A DNA stretch of 64,000 bases from Macrostomum hystrix. Its lineage: Eukaryota > Platyhelminthes > Macrostomidae. Each line of letters begins with the position of its first letter. Position 1 is the first letter of the stretch. Made by a program: the position numbers and the translations under genes. Below the pieces are notes generated by a model. The model saw only the letters and a list, made by a program, of their open reading frames with translations. It searched no databases and was not told the DNA's origin. The DNA lies in contig CATNEN010000001.1 in the NCBI GenBank assembly GCA_950097015.1, forward strand, positions 9,791,001 to 9,855,000, written 5' to 3'. Shown piece by piece: positions 21,139-31,078 of the stretch.

Positions 21139-21487
21139 CTTAAACGACGTCAGCCCTGAATTTTTTTAAACCGACGTAATGATCGAAGCTAAACTTTGAA
21201 TCCAGTATAAAAAATATATCTTTGCTCTTTTTTCATTTCTAAGTTTTTTGTCATATACAGGTGAGACCGTTTAAAGGTGATAATAATTCTGATTAAGCCT
21301 GTCTCACAAGTCGATGATCAGTGTATTTTATTTAGTTTTTTACTAATACAGCGTATGCTCGTCTCAGAAACGTCCCAGACTCAATCAGAGGACTGCTATT
21401 CAAATCGAGCTGCAATAAGAAAATTATTAGTATCAATTGAACAAATCTTATCGTTTAAAGTTTGATTACATTGCTATTCGCATTCAC

Positions 21488-21894
21488 TCAAAAGAAGAAA
21501 TGATTATCGTCATCCTCTTCTTCCTCTCTACCCTTGCGGCGTTTTCGGTTCCGTTTAGATTCGCCGCTTCCGCCCGAACTGCCGGATCCCTGGCCGACTG
21601 AGCAGCTGGAGTTGAGCATCTGTTGCACCTGGAAGCTGGCGAAGCTCTTGGCCGTGACCGATCGCGTCGCAAGGACCACTAGTAGATAGACTTGAGTAGT
21701 CCGTGTCGCGTCGCCGCGCCGCTGCTGCCGGACCAGACCTCGATTCTATTAGGTCTGTTCGTACGGATGCTTGTGACTTTGCGCACCAGGAGTCATAAGA
21801 CATTGTTGCCAAGCAAACTGTTCGACTGACAATAAACAGCTATTAAACAAAGCCGGAAACAGACCACAGCAATTATCGATTTTGCCATATTCAT
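21488..21894 (-). pseudogene. Degenerate paralogue of the Arg/Gly-rich secreted protein
   Basis: On the minus strand an ATG at 21894 (or 21888) opens a signal-peptide-like segment (MAKSIIAVVCFRLCLIAV). An in-frame TGA at 21793-21795 stops it just before LLVRKV. Further downstream are RIEVWS, KSFASFQ and a charged tail rich in Lys/Arg then Glu/Asp, ending DDDNHFFF at 21488. Compared with the intact gene at 11487-12089, roughly 60-85 residues of the central domain are missing and the frame is broken. A TATA box at 22014-22022 matches that of the intact gene. An intron bridging the stop is conceivable but not supported, since the paralogue is intronless. Confidence 0.65.
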
Positions 21895-22013
21895 GAAACT
21901 ACTTCGCTTTATAGTAGTTTGAATCGGTAGATTTAGTAGCTTTGGTATCCATTCCGATTCGGCTATTCTTAAAGTCGGGTAACTCAAAATTTATCGACCG
22001 AGTTTTAGGCTCG

Positions 22014-22022
22014 CTTATATAC
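22014..22022 (-). promoter_or_regulatory. Conserved TATA box upstream of the pseudogene paralogue
   Basis: Minus-strand GTATATAAG about 120 bp upstream of the pseudogene ATG, the same motif as at 12175-12183 upstream of the intact gene. Confidence 0.5.
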
Positions 22023-22204
22023 CGCAGTTTTCTTAAACAACATTTCAGTTGCGATAAATACTTTCTTAAAGCTTTCAGTTGTGATTCACTCTTGTTAATC
22101 TCAACTGCCATCTGTGTTTACTGTAGACCAACTTCGGATCGACATTGAAATGTTCACTTCTATCTGGATCTGGAGGCTTTTCCGGTCCCTTAAATCAAAC
22201 TAAT

Positions 22205-23145
22205 GAGATGATTAGGACATTGGGTATTGAGATACCTAGGACATTGGGTATTGAGATACCTAAGACATTGGGTATTGAGCTGCCTAACACATTGGGTATT
22301 GAGATGCCTAGGCCATTGGGTATTGAGATACCTAGGACATTGGGTATTGAGATACCTAGGACATTGGGTATTGAGATACCTAGGACATTGGGTATTGAGA
22401 TACCTAGGACATTGGGTATTGAGCTGCCTAGGACATTGGGTATTGAGATAACTAGGACATTGGGTATTGAGCTGCCTAGGACATTGGGTATTGAGATGCC
22501 TAGGACATTGGGTATTGAGATACCTAGGACATTGGGTATTGAGATACCTAGGACATTGGGTATTGGGATACCTAGGACATTGGGTATTGAGATACCTAGG
22601 ACATTGGGTATTGAGATACCTAGGACATTGGGTATTGGGATACCTAGGACATTGGGTATTGAGATACCTAGGACATTGGGTATTGAGATACCTAGGACAT
22701 TGGGTATTGAGATGCCTAGGACATTGGGTATTGAGATACCTAGGACATTGGGTATTGAGCTGCCTAGGACATTGGGTATTGAGCTGCCTAGGACATTGGG
22801 TATTGGGATACCTAGGACATTGGGTATTGAGATACCTAGGACATTGGGTATTGAGATGCCTAGGACATTGGGTATTGAGATGCCTAGGACATTGGGTATT
22901 GAGATGCCTAGGACATTGGGTATTGAGCTGCCTAGGACATTGGGTATTGAGATGCCTAGGACATTGGGTATTGAGATGCCTAGGACATTGGGTATTGAGC
23001 TGCCTTGGACATTGGGTATTGAGCTGCCTAGGACATTGGTATTGAGCTGCCTAGGACATTGGTATTGAGCTGTCTAGGACATTGGGTATTGAGCTGCCTA
23101 GGACATTGGGTATTGAGCTGCCTTGGACATTGGGTATTGAGATTT
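22205..23145. repeat. 24-bp minisatellite
   Basis: About 39 copies of TGGGTATTGAGATACCTAGG plus ACAT, with variable ATACC/CTGCC/ATGCC positions. Two 23-bp units at about 23030-23060 shift the frame. Because 24 is a multiple of three the array reads open as TLGIEIPR repeats on the plus strand. No flanking domain or splice structure suggests a protein. Confidence 0.97.
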
Positions 23146-23598
23146 CAGATTCGAACTATGCTAATCTAAGATGCACTTTACTAAAACGCAATGCTGAGCC
23201 AATGTTGTTAGTATTTCACTGTTAAGAGTCGTTCACTGCCCAATTAGACAATAGGGAAGACCTCGAGGAAATAGAAATCAACAGTTCCCAACCACGAACT
23301 AAATTCCAGAGTCGATTAATTACATGTTCCCTCCTGCTCTTACTTCAATTAATATATTCACGTTCGTTTTAACAACTAAGCCACCGATAGGCAGCGTTCG
23401 TCCGGAGGAAATATGGCACCATCAAGACACAGGGAATTCCATAAAATACTTCGGCTTGGTCAAAGTCATAAGCCAACATTTTAGTAACACAGAAGTTGAG
23501 CTCAGAAGTAATAAAAAAACTAAAACAAATCCAGCAGAAGTTTGCCAATTAGATTTATCCAAGATTGTATTTTTAGTTGCTCGTTGACGCAGGAGCGA

Positions 23599-25138
23599 CT
23601 AGACGTTCAGGCAGCTGCGCACCTTGTTCCAGTAGCCAATGGTGTAGTCGTGCCTGCAGCCCAGAGGGCCTCCATTGTGGATCCTGGCGTAGTCCTGAAT
23701 TTCGAAAAGTTTATTTGTGAACACAGGCGTGTACGTACGATTTTCTCATCGTCAGGCAGTGAACACTACTCGTACTACTGTGCCCTGTAGCAACACCACC
23801 GCGTGGGGTTATTTCAAATACCGACATTTTCTCATTTCTGTATTTCCTAAAATATTCGGCCAATGGCCATGAAAGTCCGGAAAATGGTCTGAAATTATCG
23901 GCTATATCTGATGCAACAACTTCCAGAGTCACAAAACATCCGGATCGTCGAGATATTCAACGATTCTAGTCTGGGCGTCTGGTGGCAAAAACCACCAATT
24001 TAGGCCTAATTTTTTTGCTCACAAAATTTCATCAAGTAGTCATGTCGGCTATTATTGGTGCTTATATTGTTAACTTTTATATTATTGAACCAATATGGAT
24101 TGGCCATACAGGTTTATACAGAGTAATGTCAGTGATCCATGTCACCAGGGTCTTCGACAAGACAGTTCATCGTAAAGGATGGAAAAAGTCGATTCAGATG
24201 GTGGACTTTCACGAAAATCTATCATTCGGTTAAGGAGCTATCAGTGAAGTAGGCAGTGGGTATTTACAATCCCCCATGCTCTCTCCCCACAAGGGAAAAT
24301 AGCGTGGTCCTTGCCTTGGTCCTAACGACAAGCATCCTAGCTCAAGCATCCTAGAATCGTTATTGCGAGAGTCAGTCTCATTACTTTATTGCCACTCATC
24401 CAAACCGAAAAAAGACAAGTTTACTTTATGCATTTTCACAATGCCTTGCCGTGGATTCGAGCCCAGGGACTTTGGTTGGAGATTTGGATGCGCTCAAACC
24501 CTCATTTTTGGCTGTAAATAAGAACTAACATCTGAAGTTTTAATAAAATAGCAAATTGAACAGATTAGATTTAACTCACTTCATAGGTTGGTGGCCTGTT
24601 GTTGGTACAGTACCTGCCGTACCTGGCAAAGTAGTACAGCATGGTCTCGCGAGAGCAGGCCTCGTTATTACTACCAGTAGTACACTGCATCCAGCCTTGT
24701 AAATATTGAAAAAAAAATTTGTCAGAAATCGCGGATAAGCGATATTGTTAGTATCTTAAAATGTCACCAGAACAATGACCCACTTCCGCCAATGTTACGG
24801 CCAGCAAACTGTGAAGCGTCCCTCCAGAAATCGTCCTTGATCTGGTAGGGGCCGCAGGACAGGGTCACCGGATCAGGCACGCAGCCGATATTTCGGTTGC
24901 AGTTGGACTCAACCAGACAGATGCAGCGGAAGAACTGCTCAGGCAGGCTGGGCAGCTGTTGGTAGCTGGCCCCGACGCACAGCAGGAGCAGCAGACTCAA
25001 GATGCTCACGGATTGCCTTTTAAAACGTTTGTTTTGAGGATAAATTGTGTCATAACCTACTTTTTTATGTACGAAAAAACGGCCACTCACTCAAAGTGAA
25101 AGAACAGAAAAGACTCACATGTCTTTTTTGAGCCACAT
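23599..25138 (-). CDS. Invertebrate-type (i-type/destabilase) lysozyme, copy 2, 148-154 aa
   Basis: Minus-strand exons 25138-25119, 25016-24784, 24695-24580 and 23694-23599. Exons 2-4 have exactly the same lengths as in copy 1 (233, 116 and 96 nt). Exon 1 offers an in-frame ATG (MWLKKD), but the exon junction AT|G also re-creates the same split start as in copy 1, giving MQSVSILSLLLLLCVGAS as a cleaner signal peptide. The signature CICLVESNC with GCVPDPVTLSCGPYQIK keeps Glu37 and Asp49 (split-start numbering), and the DYARIHNGGPLGC block is intact. It differs from copy 1 mainly around 47-51 and in the C-terminal third, consistent with an old tandem duplication and separate evolution. Secreted peptidoglycan hydrolase, digestive or defensive. 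Intron 3 contains SINE fragments and a copy of repeat family X. Confidence 0.93.
23722..23795 (-). mobile_element. SINE family A fragment in lysozyme-2 intron 3
   Basis: Contains GATTTTCTCATCGTCAGGCA followed by GTGAACACT, matching the reverse complement of the body of the copy at 57965-58337. Truncated on both sides. A second scrap of the tRNA-like head lies at about 24440-24500. Confidence 0.6.
23810..24240 (-). repeat. Dispersed repeat family X, copy in lysozyme-2 intron 3
   Basis: Reverse-complement match to 5090-5545, with several conserved blocks (for example GTCACCAGGGTCTTCGACAA). It lacks terminal repeats and any coding frame. Confidence 0.6.
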
Positions 25139-25207
25139 GTGACAAGCCAATAATTATATTGTGCTTGACACAGAAGATTGAAAACTTCGTCAGACTAGCT
25201 GCCTGGC

Positions 25208-25213
25208 TATATA
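25208..25213 (-). promoter_or_regulatory. TATA box of lysozyme copy 2
   Basis: TATATA on the minus strand about 90 bp upstream of the exon-1 donor, the same distance as in copy 1. Confidence 0.5.
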
Positions 25214-25259
25214 GTTGAATGAGGGGCAACACTTCTTGCCTGGTCGCTTTCAACACAGA

Positions 25260-26915
25260 CCGTTTTTCAAGAACACTGGACTATTTTCCCACGAATCGAG
25301 TTGCACAAACGCTTCTATGGGCTAATTTTTCATGATCTGATAAGTCACGATTCATTTGTGTGGTCTTCAGAGTATGTCGGCTCAACACTGCTCATATTTG
25401 TCGGTGCCTTGATAGCAAAAAAATCATAAAAACTGTGTTCCTTCAGAGCCGTGAGCGTATGAAGAACTTGCTTATAGTTTGAAGAATAAGGCACTAATTG
25501 GCTGATCTTTGGATGGTCATGATGAAGAGTAGTGCCACGATTAGGTGCAAATAAATCTACGTTTTTAGACTTTGGTTTGTCAGAAACGATGACAAAATGC
25601 CTTATTCGTATGGTGGTGAGTATTCTGGCAATTCTGCCCTTTCCCTTTACTCCTGAGCACTTCACAGACACACAGGTGTCTCTACAGCTACCAAGCCCCC
25701 AAGCCTTCTCTCCGCAGCTGCGCCTCAAATGAATGTGGCCTCGCCGCGGAATCGAGCTCAAGGACTTGGACTGTAGTCTAGTTTAATTATTGTATTTCAA
25801 GCACAGATAGTAATTTAGAAGACGAAAAAGATTTCTACGTATACGTAGCCACACAATTTTCCCAATCAAATTGTAAGTAGTCGCTTGATAAGGCACGAAC
25901 CGAATTCTTGGGGGTGTGTACAGGTAATAAACAAGCGCGGTACGAGTATATTGAATAGTTTTTTTGTAGACATGTTACATAAAAGCGTGTCTAGAACACA
26001 TCGAATATATAAATTCAAAATCAAACGGATTCTTTTCCTATCGGATAATTTAGAAATGCTCGAATGATGAAACAGCTAAAGAGAAATCGAAATCACACCT
26101 AGCAGCTAATTTGGGCAATAACATTGAAATTTCCACCCCACCTGATGCTGATAGCACCATTTTTTACAACTGAGTGAACTAAAACACTAGAGAAATAATG
26201 AAATAAGTGTCTTGCTCAATTGGGCACAAATTGCTTCACTAAGTCAGAAGTTCTATTAAAGTACAATACATCCAGCTATAATCTAGCTCTTGTATGAAGA
26301 ATAATGAAGTTGAAACATACTTCTTAGGAAAGCATTCGTGATGGCTAAATGTTTGATACATCTAACTACTAGATTTGAGAGAAAATATCGAAGCTAGACA
26401 GTTAAATGTCTCAAATTGGCCTGTAAAAATGAATAAGTACAAGCTAAAACCAAAGCACATTCCAATCCCTAACTTTGAGCACTTTTATGCCAGCCTGTTA
26501 TATAAATGCCACGAAAAATAAACGGCGAAACTCAAGCCGCACCCCCCTCTGAGACCTGCCAACGTCTGTCCCGCATTGTGGCCATTATTCCAAATAGCGT
26601 TTCTCTCTATCTGCTTCTCTTAGCAAACTGCCATGCACTATACTAGTATGCTGGCTTTTTTCCGTTTCTATTCAACTCGCGCATGACAACGGGCAAGAGT
26701 CTGCGCACACACTCTTTCTTCTCACTCTGCCTGCTCCCACGCAGATATCTCTCTCCCATTTCACAACTGAATATATTTCTTGCCTATCTTTTATATACTG
26801 AGTTTCTTTCTGACTGTGCGTATAAAGTGTCAAACACTTGCGTTGAGCCATTACATATTTGTCAGAAATCAGCATAAAAACAATCTCAGCAATTCGGACC
26901 TCGCCGTAGAGCTAA
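25260..26915. other. Intergenic region with one SINE fragment
   Basis: At 25615-25770 on the minus strand lies a rearranged SINE family A copy (CCTCGCCGCGGAATCGAGCT head, CACACAGGTGT body). The remainder is AT-rich, with a pyrimidine-rich stretch at about 26590-26760 upstream of the kelch gene. No other gene is seen. Confidence 0.5.
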
Positions 26916-28524
26916 ATGGCAGATCTCGTACTGTTATTTCCGCGCCAATCGGCCAAGCAGTGTGCCGCTTTTCTAGTCTATCATCCGGAGAGGCGCCAAG
27001 TCATGCCGAAGGTGACGGTACTCGACTGGCGTCGCCTCGACGGCATCTGTCGGTACAGTGTGGTGCGGCTGCGAGATCATCTCTACTTTCTCGGCGGCTA
27101 TCAGCCAGCTAAGAAGAAGTTTAGCAAGCAGGTGCTGCGGTACGAAGTGAGTTCAGGTCTTCGAGATTTAATTTATTTTTGTTATTTGGAATTACGAGGG
27201 TTGTCCGGCCAAAAATAGGACTGCTTCAAGGTCCCTGAGCTCGATTCCGCGGCGAGGCCACATTTATTTCGGACACTGCCTGACGATGAGAAAGTCAGTC
27301 CAAATGGACATACGTGTTTGAGCGTGCGTGTTTGAGCGTGTGCCTGCGTACAGTATGTGTGCGAGTGTGCTCAGGAGTCAGCTAAATGGGCAGAATTGTC
27401 TCCTCCTGCGGTTCTAAGAGAGTGTAACCAAACGACGTGCGATTGCCCGCAGCCCTCCAACAATTATTATTATCATATTAAAATCATTTGTTTATATGTG
27501 TGCTCTCTTCTACGTAACAATCGCTCGACAGTTAAGCACCGGCGTATGGTACTACTGCAACAAGATGAAAACGCCTCGAGCCGATTTCTCCGCGTTTGTC
27601 TACGACGGCAAAATTTATTGTCCCGGCGGTCGAACAACCAATGGCGTGCTCACCGACCTCATGGAGTCGTTCGAACCAATCACCAACGTTTGGTACCAGG
27701 AGAACCCGCTGCCAGCGCCCTGCGCTGAGTTCGCCTGCATCTGCCTAGAGCAGCTGTCTACAGCCATTCTGGTTGGCGGCGTCGCTCGCAGTCCCAACGG
27801 CTCGTTTCGCTGTTTCAACCACGTATGGCGCTTCGGCTTGTTGAAATCATCCAATCCTTATCTGGACTACGAATATCTTTGGCAGCCGTTGCCCTCGGGC
27901 GTCGGCGTGCCCACTAGTCTGGGTGTCCGCGGACATCAGCTGGTATTGGACTCGGTCTTCAACCGGATCTACTTAGTTGGCGGCACGCCATTCACCGGCA
28001 AAGACGACGATCCGCATCTGGCATCGCAGAAGAGTCGCCTGTCTGGAATTTATTATTTCAGCGTGGAGGACATGAAGGCACTTCTAGAAGAACTGGACAA
28101 GACGATAGAGCAGGGTGGCAGTGCGGATTCCAGCTCGCTGACAATGTGCTGGACGAGGCGAAACATTGAGCAGTGCAACAGAGCCTACCCGGCTGTGTCA
28201 CTCATCGGCAACAAACTCTTTGTCATTGGTGGCACCCAAGTTGTTAGCAATTTGGCGGAGCCGAAAACATTTTCTGTGTCAGAAGAGACAACCGCTAAGG
28301 AGCCTGTTGAAGGCGCGGTGTCTGCCACGCCTCAGCAGTCGGAAGCTTCATGCGACGCCGGATACTACGATAAGCGTAGAAAGAGCTATCACACGCTGTT
28401 CGCCTTGAACAATACCGGCATCAACACCAGCGAGCTACTCAGCGTCACAGTCAAGTTGGACAAATCTAACAGAGATTTGAAGCCCGATAGACTTGATTGG
28501 CTGCTGCAATGGTCGCTCTGGTGA
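26916..28524 (+). CDS. Kelch-repeat beta-propeller protein, 2 exons, 407 aa
   Basis: Exon 1 is 26916-27146 (77 codons, donor GTGAGT) and exon 2 is 27532-28524 (330 codons plus stop). Both are in phase 0 with AG at the acceptor. Kelch blade signatures with di-Gly are YFLGG (57-61), YCPGG (106-110), ILVGG (156-160), YLVGG (224-228) and FVIGG (307-311), interleaved with Trp/Tyr positions such as GVWYYC and NVWYQ. That is about five to six blades, and the C-terminal part is interrupted by a Ser/Glu-rich linker. No BTB, BACK or F-box domain and no signal peptide are seen, so it is probably a cytosolic interaction scaffold. Partners are unknown. The single intron hosts a SINE. Confidence 0.88.
27222..27482 (+). 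mobile_element. SINE family A, 5'-truncated copy in the kelch intron
   Basis: Shares GGTCCCTGAGCTCGATTCCG (box B), CTGCCTGACGATGAGAAAGT and the GCCCGCAGCCCTCC plus TTATTATT tail with the copy at 57965-58337. Box A is missing, and an internal deletion lies after the box B region. Confidence 0.8.
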
Positions 28525-29245
28525 TGCAGAAATCAATGAGCAATTGTAATTCTTTGCGCCATAGCTATAGTTTAGCTTTACGTTTTCTTGCCCATTGCTG
28601 AATGAATGAAATGCAAATTCATGTAAATTTTAATGAACGTAGAATTTTTTGAGATTTCAATTTTATGCTAATAACTTATGAAACCGGGGTTGGCTGATTC
28701 TACAAACCCTGTACTGCTGCATTGTAAATGTACTGTACTTCGATGACAGCCCCATGGCCGTTCAAAAGCAATATTTATCATCGCACCCCAGTGCCAAGTT
28801 GTATCTCGATTCAAATTTATTGAGTCCGTCATTATTTGTCAGAGATAAGCACCAGCTATCACTATTCTAATTCGCAGGCCCCTGAACGCGCATGCATTAA
28901 CTGAAATATATGATAAACCAGAAGTTTTTAGATGCATATGGAGCAACTTACGTGTAAATTATAAGCTGAGCTAAAAAGTTACTGCACCTTTAAAAAAACC
29001 CACGTTCACAATGCCATAGGTGCATGGCTCCCATGTGCCAATTAATCTAGATTTCTGCGGACCAATTTGATATTTGATAAGCAAACAAGTTCAGACTGGT
29101 TCGATTGCAGCAGCGCAAGTTGAGCAGTTAACACCTTATCGAGCGGAAAACAAAAGCTCCTTTGCAGGTATAGAATGCTGCACTCATGGCAAAGGCGATA
29201 ATATTTGCGTGGAAAGAGCATAAAAATACGCCAAATAGCAATTGA
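28525..29245. other. Intergenic, no gene recognised
   Basis: 3' flank of the kelch gene and upstream of the acidic protein gene. A TATA-like CATAAAAATA near 29219 may serve the latter. Nothing else stands out. Confidence 0.4.
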
Positions 29246-29299
29246 GTGCAGCCGAAACTTTCAGCAACGCAGCAAGCAACCTGGCTGTATAATAGAATT

Positions 29300-29986
29300 A
29301 TGAAGCTCGCCAACAAGATACTCTTAATAGCTCTGCTGCTCACGGCCTGGCTTTGCTGTAACGCCAAGGCCTTCAGCATTCGTCCAGATGACGCTGCTGA
29401 TCTAGACTCAGACTCGGACCCTGAGACGCCTTTCCCTGACGAGACTGAAGTCGATTCGCCGAGCGCGCCGGAATCACCGGAATCATCGCCTGATGCTGCT
29501 CCTGAACAGCCTGAAGGACGTGATGTAGATGAACCCACAGCGAAGAATCCCGACGTAGCTGATCCAGCACCTGAAAATCCTGACTTCACGTCATTCCCCG
29601 ACGATTTAGAAACAGCCCCGGAAGAATCAGGAATGGAATCGCTTCCAGGCACTGCTGATTCTGACCCTGAAGGTCCTGCCTCTGAAATCGACTCTGAGTC
29701 AATTCCTGATAGAGATGAGCCAGAACCTGAAAACCCCGAGGCTGAGTCGATTCCAGACATTGCCGACCCAGCCCCTGAAGATCCTGATAATGAATCGATT
29801 CCTGACATAGCCGCGCCAGCACCTGGGAGACCTGATGATGAAGAATCTTCTCCTGATATTGATCCACCTGAACTTGATTCATCAAGCCTTGACCCTGAAT
29901 ATGATGCTGACCATGACTACAACCCAGAGGAGCCAGAGGAGCCAAATCAAGACGATTCTGACGAATTCTACATGTTATCTGAGTGA
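29300..29986 (+). CDS. Secreted acidic Pro/Asp/Glu-rich protein, unknown family, 228 aa
   Basis: The second ATG of the frame (29300) is chosen because it gives a clean signal peptide (MKLANKILLIALLLTAWLCC, cleavage near NAKA); an in-frame ATG at 29246 would add 18 residues before it. From about residue 30 to the end the protein is low-complexity. It is dominated by Asp, Glu, Pro and Ser, with loose repeats such as ESIPDIADPAPEDPD and is almost free of basic residues and Cys. Such composition suits an extracellular, disordered, cation-binding or matrix polyanion (inference). No domain is recognisable. The sustained codon-scale pattern and the signal peptide argue for a real gene despite low complexity. 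Confidence 0.7.
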   Translation: MKLANKILLIALLLTAWLCCNAKAFSIRPDDAADLDSDSDPETPFPDETEVDSPSAPESPESSPDAAPEQPEGRDVDEPTAKNPDVADPAPENPDFTSFPDDLETAPEESGMESLPGTADSDPEGPASEIDSESIPDRDEPEPENPEAESIPDIADPAPEDPDNESIPDIAAPAPGRPDDEESSPDIDPPELDSSSLDPEYDADHDYNPEEPEEPNQDDSDEFYMLSE

Positions 29987-30352
29987 TTTTTTATTGAGCG
30001 AAGTTGCTGGCTATCTATCTCAATTTGATAGCTAATATTTTTACGGCTTCAGATATATTCGCAAAAGCTTTAAACTACGATTTAATATCAGTTTTTTATG
30101 AACACAGTTTAGTTTTTTGCTTATTTGTGTATATAATGTTTATGATTCTTACAAATTAATAGATTTTTGTTTACATGATAACATCGTTCTTAGAATAAAT
30201 TTAAACAGACTGGAAGGGGCATAAGCTTTAAAGTACGTCAGTCAGTACCTATACCTAGAAGGCTGCGAAACATTCTTCAATACCCATCTTAAATTTAAAA
30301 TATAAATTAGTGTTTATATTTAAATATATTATCGACTATCCATTCAATCAGA

Positions 30353-31078
30353 ATGTTTTCATTTTTGACCTGCACGATGTACCGGTGTCTTATTATTTTA
30401 ATTGGCGTTCTCTATCCTGCATTTAACTCCTACAAAGCTCTTAATCGCCGGGACGGATATGAGCAAGTTAAATGGATGATGTACTGGATAGTTTTTGCTG
30501 CTTTTACTGCCTGCGAAGTTGTAACTGACATATTTCTTTCATGGCTACCTATCTACTATGAATCGAAGATCGTTTTGGTTCTATGGATGGTTTTACCTAT
30601 GACACGTGGTTCAAGTTACATGTACAGGAAGATTGTTCATCCGAATCTACTAAAACACGAACAAGATATTGAACGCTACATCGCAGCTGCCTCTAACAAG
30701 GGATGTGAAGTTCTTCTGCAATTTGGCCAACATGGAATAAATTATGCTGCTAGTGCTGTGCTACGGACAGCTGATCATTTAAAGAGAAGTTATAGTGTTG
30801 GCGATGTCTCTCAGCACGGCAACTCAGCAGCTCCACCTTACCAGAACAGCAACGAGGCTGACATGGATGAGGATGCTAATGAGAATCTGGCCCTTGAGTC
30901 CTCAAATTGTGATGTATATGAGATTGGAAAAACGAAAACAAGATCAACAAGGAGTTCTGTAAAGCAACTAACATTGGACAAAAATAAAGCAGTACTAAAC
31001 AGTAGGCCTGCCCCAGCAAGTGGATCTACTCCTCGGCGTGCCAGGAAGGTTCTTCACAAGCTAAATGAAGAGTGCTAG
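30353..31078 (+). CDS. REEP1-4-like receptor expression-enhancing protein (TB2/DP1/HVA22 family), 241 aa
   Basis: Residues 8-110 match the family: LYPAFNSYKAL, then VKWMMYWIVFAAFT, then LSWLPIYYESKIVLVLWMVL, then RGSSYMYRKIVHP. These hydrophobic hairpin segments insert into the tubular endoplasmic reticulum membrane and shape it. The charged ERYI segment after HPNLLKHEQ and a disordered Ser/Lys/Arg-rich C-terminal tail (about 145-241) are typical of the REEP1-4 branch, which also binds microtubules. The whole reading frame is in one exon, whereas known REEP1-4 genes of vertebrates are split by several introns, so a retrocopy origin is possible. A polyadenylation signal AATAAA lies near 31497. 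Confidence 0.9.
   Translation: MFSFLTCTMYRCLIILIGVLYPAFNSYKALNRRDGYEQVKWMMYWIVFAAFTACEVVTDIFLSWLPIYYESKIVLVLWMVLPMTRGSSYMYRKIVHPNLLKHEQDIERYIAAASNKGCEVLLQFGQHGINYAASAVLRTADHLKRSYSVGDVSQHGNSAAPPYQNSNEADMDEDANENLALESSNCDVYEIGKTKTRSTRSSVKQLTLDKNKAVLNSRPAPASGSTPRRARKVLHKLNEEC

Noticed and set aside
22145-23068. 307-codon frame of TLGIEIPR repeats as a repetitive protein gene
   Set aside because: The 24-bp array is open in more than one frame, the lead-in has no signal peptide or domain, and two 23-bp units shift the frame near the end.
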